64,000 nucleotides of DNA from JBKQHQ01 sp052148715. GTDB lineage: Bacteria; Pseudomonadota; Alphaproteobacteria; Rhizobiales; Xanthobacteraceae. This document shows positions 9,159 through 18,112 of the stretch, in pieces. The position numbers and the translations under genes were made by a program. Numbering within the stretch: the stretch's first letter is position 1; each line of letters starts with the position of its first letter. The stretch lies in NCBI GenBank assembly GCA_052148715.1, contig JBKQHQ010000081.1:1-64000 (forward strand), in the 5' to 3' direction. The notes beneath the pieces were generated by a model. That model saw nothing but the letters and a program-made list of their open reading frames with translations. It did no database searches and was not told where the DNA came from.

Positions 9159-9575
9159 ATGCCTCAGAGAATTACGACCGGGTTTCGTGCGTTGGTCGAT
9201 GCTGCCGAGCGCGAGATCGAAACTTTATCGGTAGAGGAAGCCCTCGGCCTTCATGGGCGTGACGACGTGGTCTTTGTCGATATCCGCGACATCCGCGAGC
9301 TTGACCGCGAAGGGCGGATGCCCGGCGCCTTTCACTGCCCGCGCGGCATGCTTGAATTTTGGATCGATCCCGAAAGCCCTTATCACAAACAGGTGTTTGC
9401 CGAAGACAAGCGCTTTTTGTTTTTTTGCGCCGGCGGCTGGCGTTCTGCGCTCGCCGCGCAAACCGCGCACCGCATGGGACTGCGTCCGGTCGCACACATC
9501 AAGGGCGGCTTCGGTGCCTGGCGGAAGGCCAACGGCGCAATCGAGCCGCCGTCGGACAAGCCAAAATCTTCTTAG
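9159..9575 (+). CDS. Rhodanese-like domain protein
   Basis: A 138-residue single rhodanese domain. The fold markers are VFVDIRDIRELDREGRMPGAFH (around residues 32-53) and the active-site loop FFCAGGWRSALAAQ, in which the Cys would carry the persulfide. Gly-Gly-Trp-Arg-Ser is a common loop in single-domain bacterial rhodaneses. It ends HIKGGFGAWRKANG. It has no export signal, so it is cytoplasmic. The role may be sulfur transfer or thiol repair; neighbours give no further clue. Confidence 0.9.
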   Translation: MPQRITTGFRALVDAAEREIETLSVEEALGLHGRDDVVFVDIRDIRELDREGRMPGAFHCPRGMLEFWIDPESPYHKQVFAEDKRFLFFCAGGWRSALAAQTAHRMGLRPVAHIKGGFGAWRKANGAIEPPSDKPKSS

Positions 9576-9826
9576 CGGCGGTGATCCGGCGCGGCTGGCT
9601 GTGCGACGCATCCCGAGCCGGTTGTTCCCCGCTCGGACCGTGAGATGCGGCCCAATGCGTGATGAGTGAAAAGGCGCCACGAGCGATTACCGGACGGGCC
9701 GCCTTTTGCACGGTAGCAAGTCTCCAAATCCTGGGTCACGGCGACGGATCCTAGTTGGTTGCCGACCGGAGCACCGTTCTGGTAGCCTCGAAACGGGGCG
9801 TGGTTGCCGCGAGGAGGCGACAAACC

Positions 9827-10747
9827 ATGAAAGCGGCTTTCATTGAGAAATTTGGTGGCCCGGAAGTCTTGAAATACGGCGACTTGCCGGATCCGGTGGC
9901 GGCGGCGGGCGAGGTCGTCGTCGATGTCGTGGCGGCGAGCGTCAACGGCGCCGATTGGAAGGTGCGCAGCGGCCAGTATTCGCAGGCTACGTTCCCATTG
10001 GTGCTCGGCCGGGACTTTTCCGGATTGGTCGCTGCGGCAGGCGCCGGCGTCGATGATCTGAAAGTCGGCGATCCGGTGTTCGGCGTTCTCGAAGCCGGCC
10101 GCGAGGGCACCTACGCCGAAAAGCTTGCGATCAAGGCGGCGATCGTCGCTAAGAAGCCCGACGGGCTGTCGCACATCAACGCCGCCGCTTTGGCGCTCAC
10201 CGGGCTCACCGCGATCAGCGCTATCGAGACGACATTGCAGCTCAAGCGCGGCGAGACCGTCCTCATTCAGGGCGGCGCCGGCGGGGTGGCGAGCTTCGCC
10301 GTGCAGCTCGCCAAGCATATCGGCGCCCGTGTGATCACCACCACCAGCGCGGCGAATTTGGACTATGTGCGAGGCCTCGGCGCCGATGAGGTCATCGACT
10401 ACAATGCGCAGGACTTCACCAAAGTCGTGAGCGGCTGCGACGCCGTGTTCGATACCGTCGGCGGGGAGGTCGCGCAAAAATCGTTCGCGGTGCTCAAGCC
10501 GGGCGGCCGCGCCGCCTTCATCGCCTCCGGCGTCCAGGCACCGAAGCCCGATCGCACCGACGTGACCTCGCTGCGACCGGCTGTGGGCCGCGCTCGGGCG
10601 CCGCTCGAGCGCATCGCCCAACTGGCGTCGGCGGGAGCTATCCGTCCGCCGGAGATCAAGCTCTTTCGTTTATCCCAAGCGGTCGAGGCCCAGCGCGTCA
10701 GCGAGTCGCGTCATTTCCGCGGCAAGCTCGTCTTTCAGGTGCGGTAG
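9827..10747 (+). CDS. Zinc-independent quinone oxidoreductase (MDR family)
   Basis: A 306-residue NADP-dependent medium-chain oxidoreductase of the quinone-oxidoreductase type. Features: MKAAFIEKFGGPEVLKYGD at the start, LGRDFSGLV near 65, ALTGLTAISAIE, and the nucleotide motif IQGGAGGVASFAVQLAKH near 150. No structural zinc cysteines are seen. The ATG at 9827 behind GAGGAGG is preferred over upstream in-frame starts. These enzymes reduce quinones or enones with NADPH. It is monocistronic, with a hairpin between it and the converging porin gene. Confidence 0.9.
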   Translation: MKAAFIEKFGGPEVLKYGDLPDPVAAAGEVVVDVVAASVNGADWKVRSGQYSQATFPLVLGRDFSGLVAAAGAGVDDLKVGDPVFGVLEAGREGTYAEKLAIKAAIVAKKPDGLSHINAAALALTGLTAISAIETTLQLKRGETVLIQGGAGGVASFAVQLAKHIGARVITTTSAANLDYVRGLGADEVIDYNAQDFTKVVSGCDAVFDTVGGEVAQKSFAVLKPGGRAAFIASGVQAPKPDRTDVTSLRPAVGRARAPLERIAQLASAGAIRPPEIKLFRLSQAVEAQRVSESRHFRGKLVFQVR

Positions 10748-10793
10748 ACGTGGCCGTACGGGCTTCGGCGATCCCTGTGTGACTGTGAGAAGA

Positions 10794-10820
10794 AGGGGCC
10801 GTGCATGCCCCTCCTATTTT
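10794..10820 (+). terminator. Hairpin between convergent genes
   Basis: AGGGGC (10794-10799) pairs with GCCCCT (10807-10812) around a 7-base loop, followed by CCTATTTTG. It lies between the convergent oxidoreductase and porin genes and would suit a weak intrinsic terminator. No test beyond base pairing was possible. Confidence 0.5.
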
Positions 10821-10858
10821 GTAAGCCCGCGGCGGACCGATAGAACGGTAAATGTCGG

Positions 10859-11590
10859 CTACTGGCCGAAGTGATAGGTCACGCCAAGCTTAGCCGTATT
10901 GGCCGTGAGTTGGAAAGTATTGAAGAAACGATAACCCAACGTCGAAGTCAGATCTCCGATGTTTGCCTGAAAACCGGTCTGCGTACCGAAATTAAAGTAC
11001 TGATACTCGGCCTTGGCGCTCCAGCCCGGGCTAAAGAGATACTCAATGCCGCCGCCCGCGGTCCACCCGGTAAAGTTATGCGCTGCCTGCGGTAGGTAAC
11101 CTGGATTGGTCGTTGCTTGCTCCCCTTGGCCATCGAAGAACGCAAAACCGCCCTTCGCGTAGAAAAGCGCACGGTCGACGACAAGACCGAGCCGGCCCGT
11201 TGCATCGCCGTAGCCGCCGCCGCTGAGAGTCAAGTTCTGGTGCGCTGCCGGATTAGAAGAAGGGATGATCCCAGACCCCGTTAGGTTCAGGTAGCCGAGG
11301 TCAGCCTCAACGCCGAACACCAAGTTGCCGCGCTGTACATTGTATCCGGCGGTGCCGCCGCCGAAAATACCGGAGGCCGTAAAGGGAAAGGGTCCAGCCG
11401 GAACGCCATCCGCAGGATTGATGTCATCTCGGACGGTGACGTTGCCCCAAGCGCCGCCGATATGTCCGCCGAGGTAGAAACCCGCCCAATTATAAACGGG
11501 AGGGGGGGCCTTGTAGGCCGTGAGATCGGCCGCTGCGGCACCAGCTACTATGGCCGACGTCATCGCAGCTCCAAGGAGTAATCTTCTCAT
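10859..11590 (-). CDS. Outer-membrane beta-barrel protein (Omp25/31-like)
   Basis: A 243-residue protein with a signal peptide (MRRLLLGAAMTSAIVAGAAAA, cleaved before DLTAYKAP), then the typical YNWAGFYLGGHIGGAWG and an eight-strand barrel pattern with alternating hydrophobic strands. Residues 85-105 contain GYNVQRGNLVFGVEADLGY, a hallmark of the Rhizobiales Omp25/Omp31 group. The last strand ends KLGVTYHFGQ, whereas the family normally ends in Phe, so the C-terminal insertion signal has two extra residues. Such proteins are abundant surface proteins of alphaproteobacteria. It stands alone. Confidence 0.88.
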   Translation of the reverse strand: MRRLLLGAAMTSAIVAGAAAADLTAYKAPPPVYNWAGFYLGGHIGGAWGNVTVRDDINPADGVPAGPFPFTASGIFGGGTAGYNVQRGNLVFGVEADLGYLNLTGSGIIPSSNPAAHQNLTLSGGGYGDATGRLGLVVDRALFYAKGGFAFFDGQGEQATTNPGYLPQAAHNFTGWTAGGGIEYLFSPGWSAKAEYQYFNFGTQTGFQANIGDLTSTLGYRFFNTFQLTANTAKLGVTYHFGQ

Positions 11591-12260
11591 GGCGTCCTTC
11601 TGGTTGAATTAGTACGTAGATTCAGCCGAAACGAAAGATGGTTGACGCTAGGTCAGATGACGCTGGGTCAACTCGTCCAAAACGGTATAAAGACACCCGA
11701 GTCGATGATGTAACCAAAATGCAACTTGGGGACAAATTCGCGCGTCGCTTGAAAAACGACCAACGGGAATATCGGGAGACGACGGTCCAACCAGTGCTGG
11801 CTTGATTGGTCACGTCCCCCGGGGTCGTCAGGGCACAGCGGTCCTCAAAGGCACAGGCTTGATCGAACCACGAGCCTAGGCTTTAGCGCGCTCCGATTTT
11901 GCTCGCGCCTTCCTCGAGGCCAACGACGGACGGCTGCGCGCTCTTGGTGTCGCACTGGTCCGCCAAGCTCGAACGCTGGGACGCGATTGGCCGCGATGCG
12001 ACCTCAAAACAAACGCCGTCTGACGCGAACGTATCCTCGCCCGCGAGCCGTGCGACTTGATGACGGGTAACGCCATTAGCCTTTGAAAAATTCGACCGGA
12101 CTCTTCGCCGCTTCCGGCGCGGGTGAGTCCGAACTTACGGCGCCGATAAACTAAATGTCCGACTGCGCGCGCCGAGGTCGCTGTCGATTTGCCGCCTCAC
12201 GGGTTGTGATGAATGGCAGCAGACCGAAACCGAACCCCGACGCCTTCGCTTAGCCTATGG
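11591..12260. other. 670-bp intergenic stretch without a supported gene
   Basis: No convincing gene. Short open frames exist on both strands (for example 11876-12076), but none has a credible start context or recognisable family. A plus-strand frame around 11886-12020 reads like a fragment of helical coding sequence (ARSDFARAFLEANDGRL), which might be the remnant of a lost gene; this is too short to name. Confidence 0.4.
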
Positions 12261-12662
12261 TCAGTTGACCCTTTCCCAGGTCTCTCCCCTGCAAATAGCT
12301 CCCCCAAGAACGCATCCGTCGAGGCGTAGGGCTTTGGGTCCTTGCAGCGTAACCACGCCTGAATAGGTTTTCCCGTCGTCTATATTCAACAGGTCGCCCC
12401 GCCATTCGTTGTCGCCGGACTTGGCGGCCCCGGCCATGATAACCGTGCCGACTTCGCTGATTCGGCTCTGGTCCTTGACTGCGACGATTTTCGCACAGAG
12501 CTTGCCATCGCAATTATAGAAATTCAGTTGGGTTCCGGTCGATGGGCGTGTCCAGGTTCCCCATGGCTCTTCGGCGTTGGCGATCGTGGAAAGACTGGCA
12601 ACGCTCGTAACGATGATCGTGACCATCGCTGCGAGCCGACTGTGGTGCACATGCGCTTTCAT
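12261..12662 (-). CDS. DUF2147 domain exported protein
   Basis: A 133-residue protein with a signal peptide (cleavage after SLSTIANA) and a mature part that matches DUF2147: PWGTWTRPSTGTQLNFYNCDGKLCAKIV, later GDLLNIDDGKTYSGVVTL and the C-terminal LRLDGCVLGGAICRGETWERV. Family members are periplasmic lipocalin-like beta proteins of unknown ligand. Here the GxW...NCxGxLC pattern is complete. No gene partner is evident. Confidence 0.85.
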   Translation of the reverse strand: MKAHVHHSRLAAMVTIIVTSVASLSTIANAEEPWGTWTRPSTGTQLNFYNCDGKLCAKIVAVKDQSRISEVGTVIMAGAAKSGDNEWRGDLLNIDDGKTYSGVVTLQGPKALRLDGCVLGGAICRGETWERVN

Positions 12663-13114
12663 TGATGGTGTTCCTCCGTGGGTGGAATAATCAACATGGA
12701 CGAATACAGGATCCCTCCCTTGATCTGGGTCAAAAGCAGCACGACGATAACGAAAATTGAGTTTGGCCCGGCGGCAGCTCGCCGCGACAATTGAACCGTC
12801 TCACCTATCGGCTCGACCACGGCTGACGCTTGAGGTGAGCCGCAAGAGGAGCATGTCGTGCGATGGACAAGTCGACGACGTGGTCCCAAACGTCTCGCTC
12901 TCGCCGGCCGTTGGTGCATAGAGCGTTGGTCAGGACGAGCACCTCGGATGGCGATGGTTTCGCCAAACTTGCGTATGCCGCTCGCCGCGCCATCAACGGA
13001 CTTTTCCTGCCGCCGCCGGACCCGACGACAGTTGCACCAATACGGTGACGAGCGGCCTTCCGCCAAGGCTTGGCATATCCTACTGTGATTAGATCCGCCG
13101 TTGGGTCACAAATC
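12663..13114. other. 452-bp intergenic stretch
   Basis: The region holds only short mutually overlapping open frames on both strands (for example 12805-13209 minus, which runs into the aminotransferase gene). None has a recognisable domain. It should contain the divergent promoters for the DUF2147 and hisC-like genes, but no clear boxes stand out. Confidence 0.4.
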
Positions 13115-14197
13115 ATGAGCCGCTTCTGGAGTTCGGTCGTCCACGGCCTGTCGCCATACGTGCCCGGCGAGCAGCCCAAGCTGGATGGCATCGTCAAGCT
13201 TAATACCAACGAGAATCCTTACGGACCTTCGCCTCGCGTCCTGGCTGCGATTGCCTCTGCAACCGATCGTCTGCGCCTCTACCCAGATCCGCGCGCCTCC
13301 TGTCTGCGTGAGACGATCGCGGCCCGCTACAATGTTGCGCCTGAGGAGGTGTTTGTTGGGAACGGCTCGGATGAGGTTCTGGCCCATACCTTCCAGGCCC
13401 TTCTAAAGCATGATGCGCCGCTCCTGTTTCCCGACATCACCTACAGCTTCTACCCTGTCTACTGCGGCTTATATGGCATCCGTTACCAGGAGGTGCCGCT
13501 TGATGCCGCGATGAGGGTGCGAATTGCCGACTTCCGGCAGCCATGCAGTGCCATCCTTCTGCCCAATCCCAACGCTCCCACCGGCATTGGGCTTCCGCGC
13601 GAAGCGATCGAGGCGCTGGTGTCCGAGCATCCGGACCAGTTGGTGGTTATCGACGAGGCTTACGTCGACTTCGGCGCCGAGAGCGCCGTATCGCTCGTAG
13701 CGCGCCACGACAATCTGCTCATCGTCCAGACCCTCTCCAAGTCGCGGGCCTTGGCCGGACTAAGAGTTGGTTTTGCCATCGGCCAACGACCTTTGATCGA
13801 GGCGCTGGAGCGGGTGCAGGGCAGCTTCAACTCCTACCCCCTTGATTGCCTCGCCATCGCCGGTGCGGTCGCGGCCATAAAGGACGATGCGTGGTTTCAG
13901 GAGACGCGCGAACGCATAATTGCGAACCGCGAATCGCTAGTCCACGGCCTCTCTGAGCTGGGCTTCGAGGTTCTGCCATCCGTGGCGAACTTCGTATTCG
14001 CGCGCCATCGCAGCCGCGGCGGCGCAAATCTCGCGGCCCAGCTTCGGGAACTCGGCGTTCTGGTCCGACATTTCCAGAAACCCCGAATCGAGGACTTCCT
14101 ACGCATTACGGTCGGAACTAAGGATCAGTGCAGCCGCTTGCTGATCACCCTTGCGGCAATTCGCGCAAGAGGAACTGCAACGCATTTTCACCCATGA
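13115..14197 (+). CDS. hisC: Histidinol-phosphate aminotransferase-like PLP enzyme
   Basis: A 360-residue fold-type I aminotransferase. It has KLNTNENPYGPSP near residue 27, the cofactor region VGNGSDEVLAHTFQAL, LPNPNAPTG, VIDEAYVDF, the PLP lysine in QTLSKSRALAGLRVGFAIG, and the C-terminal LRITVGT substrate-Arg segment. This is the HisC pattern (histidinol-phosphate to imidazole-acetol phosphate with 2-oxoglutarate), but related enzymes act on other amino acids, and no his genes are nearby. The ATG at 13115 is chosen over an upstream in-frame start because it gives the usual N-terminus. The 3' end overlaps the convergent dipeptidase by 53 bp. Confidence 0.87.
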   Translation: MSRFWSSVVHGLSPYVPGEQPKLDGIVKLNTNENPYGPSPRVLAAIASATDRLRLYPDPRASCLRETIAARYNVAPEEVFVGNGSDEVLAHTFQALLKHDAPLLFPDITYSFYPVYCGLYGIRYQEVPLDAAMRVRIADFRQPCSAILLPNPNAPTGIGLPREAIEALVSEHPDQLVVIDEAYVDFGAESAVSLVARHDNLLIVQTLSKSRALAGLRVGFAIGQRPLIEALERVQGSFNSYPLDCLAIAGAVAAIKDDAWFQETRERIIANRESLVHGLSELGFEVLPSVANFVFARHRSRGGANLAAQLRELGVLVRHFQKPRIEDFLRITVGTKDQCSRLLITLAAIRARGTATHFHP

Positions 14198-15314
14198 TCG
14201 CCCCGATCGTAGCTTCGTCGTGGCCAGCCGACAAAAGTGCTTGTGTCAAATACGGCAACTGGTCGACGGCAATCGGGACAGGAAACGAATCGAAGCCGGA
14301 TCCCAGTGCCACGCCCTTCGGACCGACCACCCGCAACAGATGCTCGAGGCTGCGCAGGATATCGTCGATCTTGGTCCCATTGACGTAATCTGCGACAAAG
14401 CAGAGACCGATCAGTCCACCCTTGTCCACGACGGCGCGTAGGATCTCGTCGGGCTGGCATTTGGGGTCGTTGGCCACGGCGCGAGCGCCGGTGTGGGTAA
14501 TAATCGGGCAACGCTTGGAATGAGTCAGGGCGTCTTCGATAGCGCGCTGACTCGCGTGGGCAAGGTCGACAATCATGCCAAGCGCGTTCATGGCCGAGAC
14601 GGCTTCGCGTCCAAGCGGCGTCAATCCGCCCTTCGAGATTCCACTCGCCGAGGCCGCAAACGCGGTGTCGGTAAGATGGCAGAGCGATGAGGTGCAATAG
14701 CCCGCGGCGAACAGCCGCTCAAAATTTGCGATTGAATATTGCGTTGCGTCGCTGCTTTCAAGACCCAACACTGCCGCGCATACGCCGGGATTGGAAATCC
14801 TGTCGTCGAGTGTAGACCGCAATTCACGCGCAGTCTGAATGAAGCGAACCCCGCCGCCGGTGCGCTTGCAGGCACTCCTGAGCTTGTTGCCCATGTAGAG
14901 CGCGCACTCGGTCTGATCGCGGACAGCTCCGAGCGGCCACTGATCGAGAACGCCGAGAAGCGTCAGTCTGTTGCTCTTGTCAGCTATCATGTCACCGCTG
15001 ACCTGTCGGGGTATTTCGGTGACAGCTAGAAAAATCTGGGCCGCGCAATTGCCTTCGCGCATCCGCGCAAAATCAAGATAGCCTATCGATCGGCGTGTCA
15101 GGTCCCTGCGCCACATCAATGCATCGCAGTGAAGGTCCATGACGCGAAGGCGTCGATGGAGATCAGTCGCCTGCGGAGTTAAAGCAAGGCTGGGCGGCGC
15201 GCCCGGACGCGGTGCGACCATCCGAGACACGGTGAGCAGCCCCGATTGCACCAGAATGGTCCAAGCGATCAATATTCCGGCAAGCAACGCCACGACGACG
15301 AGGAACGGTCCCAC
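14145..15314 (-). CDS. Membrane-anchored M19 dipeptidase
   Basis: A 389-residue renal-dipeptidase family metalloenzyme with an N-terminal membrane anchor (residues 4-27) that places the catalytic domain in the periplasm. All zinc ligands can be seen: MDLHCDAL (HxD), LGLESSDA (Glu), VDLAHASQRAIEDAL and THTGARAV (two His), plus GSGFDSF. M19 enzymes cleave dipeptides, including some with D-residues, and may hydrolyse beta-lactams (family knowledge). The start is a GTG at 15314. The TetR gene is divergent, with inverted GTGAACA half-sites in between, so the pair is probably co-regulated. Confidence 0.9.
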   Translation of the reverse strand: MGPFLVVVALLAGILIAWTILVQSGLLTVSRMVAPRPGAPPSLALTPQATDLHRRLRVMDLHCDALMWRRDLTRRSIGYLDFARMREGNCAAQIFLAVTEIPRQVSGDMIADKSNRLTLLGVLDQWPLGAVRDQTECALYMGNKLRSACKRTGGGVRFIQTARELRSTLDDRISNPGVCAAVLGLESSDATQYSIANFERLFAAGYCTSSLCHLTDTAFAASASGISKGGLTPLGREAVSAMNALGMIVDLAHASQRAIEDALTHSKRCPIITHTGARAVANDPKCQPDEILRAVVDKGGLIGLCFVADYVNGTKIDDILRSLEHLLRVVGPKGVALGSGFDSFPVPIAVDQLPYLTQALLSAGHDEATIGAIMGENALQFLLRELPQG

Positions 15315-15341
15315 TGGCGCCTCCTCCCGAATGCTGATAAT

Positions 15342-15386
15342 GTGAACATGTGTTCGTGTTCATGTCAAGAGAAACGTGAACACATG
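15342..15386. promoter_or_regulatory. Inverted repeats, probable TetR operator
   Basis: Three GTGAACA-type half-sites lie in the 91-bp gap between the divergent dipeptidase and TetR genes. GAACA-TG-TGTTC (15344-15355) is one dyad, and GTGTTCATG (15356-15364) faces CGTGAACAC (15375-15383) as another. Overlapping symmetric half-sites between a regulator and its neighbour are the usual layout of a TetR operator. Binding is inferred. Confidence 0.7.
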
Positions 15387-15405
15387 ATCTTGTTTTGGAA
15401 AATCA

Positions 15406-16035
15406 ATGCCGCGCCCGCCTTCTCAGAACCGCAGCCGCGCCCGGGTCGAACGGATCCTCAACTCGGCGGCCGCGCTACTCGCCGAGGCTGGAGGGGAGAA
15501 GATCACCGTCCGAGCACTGGCGGCCCATTCCGGCGTTTCGCTGGGGACGATCTATCAGTTCTTCGAAGACATCGAGGCTGTCCGGGCCGCGGTGACCGAG
15601 CGAACCTATGCCGACCTGCGATCAGTGCTTGAGGACCGGCTGACCGAAGAGGCGGCCCATACGTCGCCTGGCGGCTTCTTCTGTACTCTGATCGATCTGA
15701 TCGGCGAGCTTCAGCGTCGGCATCCACAGATGGGGTGCCTCGTGCATACCGATTACGCCGACGGATTTCGTGGCGCCTTTGCCATGGAGTTGCGGGAATT
15801 TGTCGCCGCGCATATTCGGTCCACATTTGCTCGCGCGTTCCCGCAGATGGGCGAGGAAGATCGCGATCGAAGGCTCGAAGTGCTGCAATCCGCAATGCTG
15901 GGTGCACTCCAAGTCATGCCTTCCCGTCACGACGCAAGCCGCGCAGAGCATTTGCGCCAGACCAAAGTGCTCGTGTCGCTGTATGCCGAAACAGTGTTTT
16001 CATCGCCGTTGCATGCACGCCGGCTTCGCAAGTGA
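15406..16035 (+). CDS. TetR/AcrR family transcriptional regulator
   Basis: A 209-residue regulator with an N-terminal TetR DNA-binding domain: RVERILNSAAALLAEAGGEKITVRALAAHSGVSLGTIYQFF (residues 12-52), including the GVSxGTIYxFF recognition helix. The C-terminal helical part (from about 60) would bind a ligand and dimerise; it contains MGCLVHTDYADGFRGAF and a terminal RQTKVLVSLYAET helix. It is divergent from the membrane dipeptidase gene and probably represses it and itself through the inverted repeats at 15342-15386 (inference). Confidence 0.9.
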   Translation: MPRPPSQNRSRARVERILNSAAALLAEAGGEKITVRALAAHSGVSLGTIYQFFEDIEAVRAAVTERTYADLRSVLEDRLTEEAAHTSPGGFFCTLIDLIGELQRRHPQMGCLVHTDYADGFRGAFAMELREFVAAHIRSTFARAFPQMGEEDRDRRLEVLQSAMLGALQVMPSRHDASRAEHLRQTKVLVSLYAETVFSSPLHARRLRK

Positions 16036-16117
16036 GGGCGTCTGCCGCCGGCCCGGCACTTGGCACTTACGTCGGGGTGTGGCCCCCGATTTGCGTCGGG
16101 TCGCGACCCGGTCGCTG

Positions 16118-16143
16118 GTGCGAACGGGCGATGGCTGTAGATG
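16118..16143. repeat. Short dispersed repeat, copy A
   Basis: A 26-base stretch beginning GTGCGAACGGGCGATGGCT recurs at 25416-25442 with one inserted T. Both copies are intergenic and in the same orientation. Flanks are unrelated. Origin unknown. Confidence 0.5.
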
Positions 16144-16233
16144 CCCCCGAGCGGATGACTCTACCTTCGACTAGCTCAAGGTTCTGGCGGTCAGTGCTAT
16201 TCGGTGGTGCCAGTCGAGGACGGCCGGACGCGG

Positions 16234-16482
16234 CTAAGCCTGCCAGAACGGCTTTGTGATTTCTGCTCCGGCGTCTGCCCGGCTCCAGCCAAGGTCTCGG
16301 ACGGTGCCATCCATCGCCATGGCGAGTTCGGACCTGCTGCGGGCCCGCGCGCGCCACTCGACGATGCAGGACCGGAACGCCAGAGCTGCCTCCCGACACG
16401 AACCGCGCGCCTGATCGAGCAGGGTAGCTATGAATTCGAATGCCAGATCTTGCGAAGAGGGCTGATGAGCTTGGACTGACAT
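16234..16482 (-). CDS. Small DUF1127-like protein
   Basis: An 82-residue protein whose C-terminal half, RARARSRSELAMAMDGTVRD followed by LGWSRADAGAEITKPFW, matches the DUF1127 motif (R..R.L..L....L.DIG.SR). Many Rhizobiales carry several such small arginine-rich proteins; some take part in RNA or phosphate/stress regulation (family knowledge). An excellent AGGAGGG site precedes the ATG. The N-terminal 40 residues are helical and not part of the domain. It is monocistronic. Confidence 0.75.
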   Translation of the reverse strand: MSVQAHQPSSQDLAFEFIATLLDQARGSCREAALAFRSCIVEWRARARSRSELAMAMDGTVRDLGWSRADAGAEITKPFWQA

Positions 16483-16696
16483 GGAAAATCCCTCCTAATC
16501 CACCGACTCGCAAAATCACCATAGCTCGGCGCTCCACCCAACGATGTGACGGGGGTCACGGCCCTCGCTTGACGCACCGGCCGAAAACCCTCTTTGAAGC
16601 CTTGAGATCCGAGCTCCGCGGATCCTATTCCGGCTATAGCCACCATGCCCGCTCATCCGTCTTCGGATGGCAGCAACCGGACACGAAGCCGTCGGT

Positions 16697-17302
16697 TCAC
16701 GCTCGGGCCGCGAACAAGTAATGCAGGGCGAGGTAGATCAAAAACGCGCCAATGCCGGAGATGGTGATCAACAGAACAAGAATCGCGGTCGAGAAGTGCA
16801 CGACCGCCTCGTGCAGCACCGCGTCGTCAAGGACCACCTCGATATATTCCGCGTCAACGGGCGCCCGACCGACGACCCGGACCACGCCGTTCCCGGAAGT
16901 GATTAGGTCGCCGACAGCGCCGTCGACGGCGCGGAACCACGACACCGAGCGCATGTCGATGTCGTAGCCGATGACGAGTGGCGCCTCAGAAATGGCAAGC
17001 AGGCGCCTCTCGTCGTCCATCTTTATCGCAACGGCCTGCGCACCGATGCTGTGGAGGATGCGCCGGCTCTGGTTCTCCGGCACGATCCCGCCCGGCGCGG
17101 CGTCGAGCACCAGAGCCGCCGTGTAGGCAGCCGCCAGCCGGTCGTTGAGCCACGTCCACCGATAATACGCCACCAGAGGGACATAGATCAGCAGTTCGGC
17201 CATCAATGCTGCCAGAACCGTGAGCATGAGAGCCTTTCCAAGCTGGCGCTGGGGCCGCCCGTCACCAGCCGGGATCTGCGAAACGCGAAACGAACTAGGC
17301 AC
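16697..17302 (-). pseudogene. Truncated sensor histidine kinase (input domain only)
   Basis: A 201-residue frame that reads as the first part of a two-transmembrane sensor kinase: a helix at residues 24-46 (ALMLTVLAALMAELLIYVPL), a periplasmic domain with WTWLNDRLAAAYTAALVLDA and EAPLVIGYDIDMRSVSWF, and a second helix at 172-196 (ILVLLITISGIGAFLIYLAL). It stops just where HAMP and kinase domains would begin, and no kinase motifs (H-box, N, G) occur downstream on that strand. It is therefore either a remnant or a stand-alone membrane sensor. The start is a GTG. No response regulator is adjacent. Confidence 0.6.
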
Positions 17303-17404
17303 CTGGGACTATCGTATCTGAACGCAACGGGAATGGGGGACGCGTCGGCAAACCGGCCTATGGGCGTTGGACAGCGCCGATCGGCCGGCTGTTAAGCGGT
17401 GTCC

Positions 17405-17544
17405 GAAGCTCGTCTTGGCGGCACCGCTCAAGGGCTTACGGTCCTTGCTGAGGCTTGCTTTCGCAGGTTTCCTGCGCCGTCGCCGCGCCGACAGCGAAAG
17501 CCGAGACCATGATCGAAATAAGAAATCGTTTCATGTCGTTTCAT
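17405..17544 (-). pseudogene. psiF: psiF-like gene remnant
   Basis: On the minus strand, a GGAGGAAG site is followed by a duplicated start (ATGAAACGAC repeated, 17544-17525), a signal peptide (MKRFLISIMVSAFAVGAATA) and QETCESK. The frame then breaks after AAG: a two-base loss moves the continuation SKDRKPLSGAAKTSF (about 17451-17407) into another frame. CESKAVSKDGKPLAGAAKxSF is the PsiF repeat signature (family knowledge). Together the duplicated start and the frameshift mark it as a broken gene for a small exported phosphate-starvation protein. Confidence 0.72.
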
Positions 17545-18112
17545 GTCGCTTCCTCCGTTTTCAGCATCAACGTGCCGGTCAAAAGCGGCGGGTCTATGGC
17601 ACCGCCGACCGTAAATTGAATGGTGCGCGTTATTTCTTGCACGCGCGGCCCCGATTGAGGGTTCATATCTGACGTCGGGCGATGGAGCAAAAAACGGAGG
17701 GGTCACTCTCGGTCAGTCCAGTTCGACAATTATGCGGCGCTGGTGTTCACCTCGTCTGTGCGATCGGACAACGGCAATCGGTTTAAGATGCGGCTAGACT
17801 CACGCGCCTGTGCTCGGCGAGACGGACTCAGGTGTGGCATCGTTTTTATGCGAACAGGTACGCGAATGTGCGAACAGAGACGGGAAATGCGGCTCGCCAC
17901 GTGGGGCCCGAAATGTCGCCTTTCTTCCGTGACGGTCAATCTTTCTCCTCATTTGTCGGCAAAATAATATGCGGACGAGGGGAAGTCGTTCAGAGTCGGG
18001 GAAATCGATCACTTTTTGGTCCGGCCCGGGAAGCGCGTTGCCGGCTTCCTCGCGCATGAGGTGGCTGCGCGCCCAATGAGTACGACGTTCTCGCATTTGT
18101 GAGATAACGCCA

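Noticed and set aside
17743..17967. Short cysteine- and arginine-rich frames in the gene-poor stretch
   Set aside because: No start context, no similarity to known families, and mutually overlapping frames on both strands.
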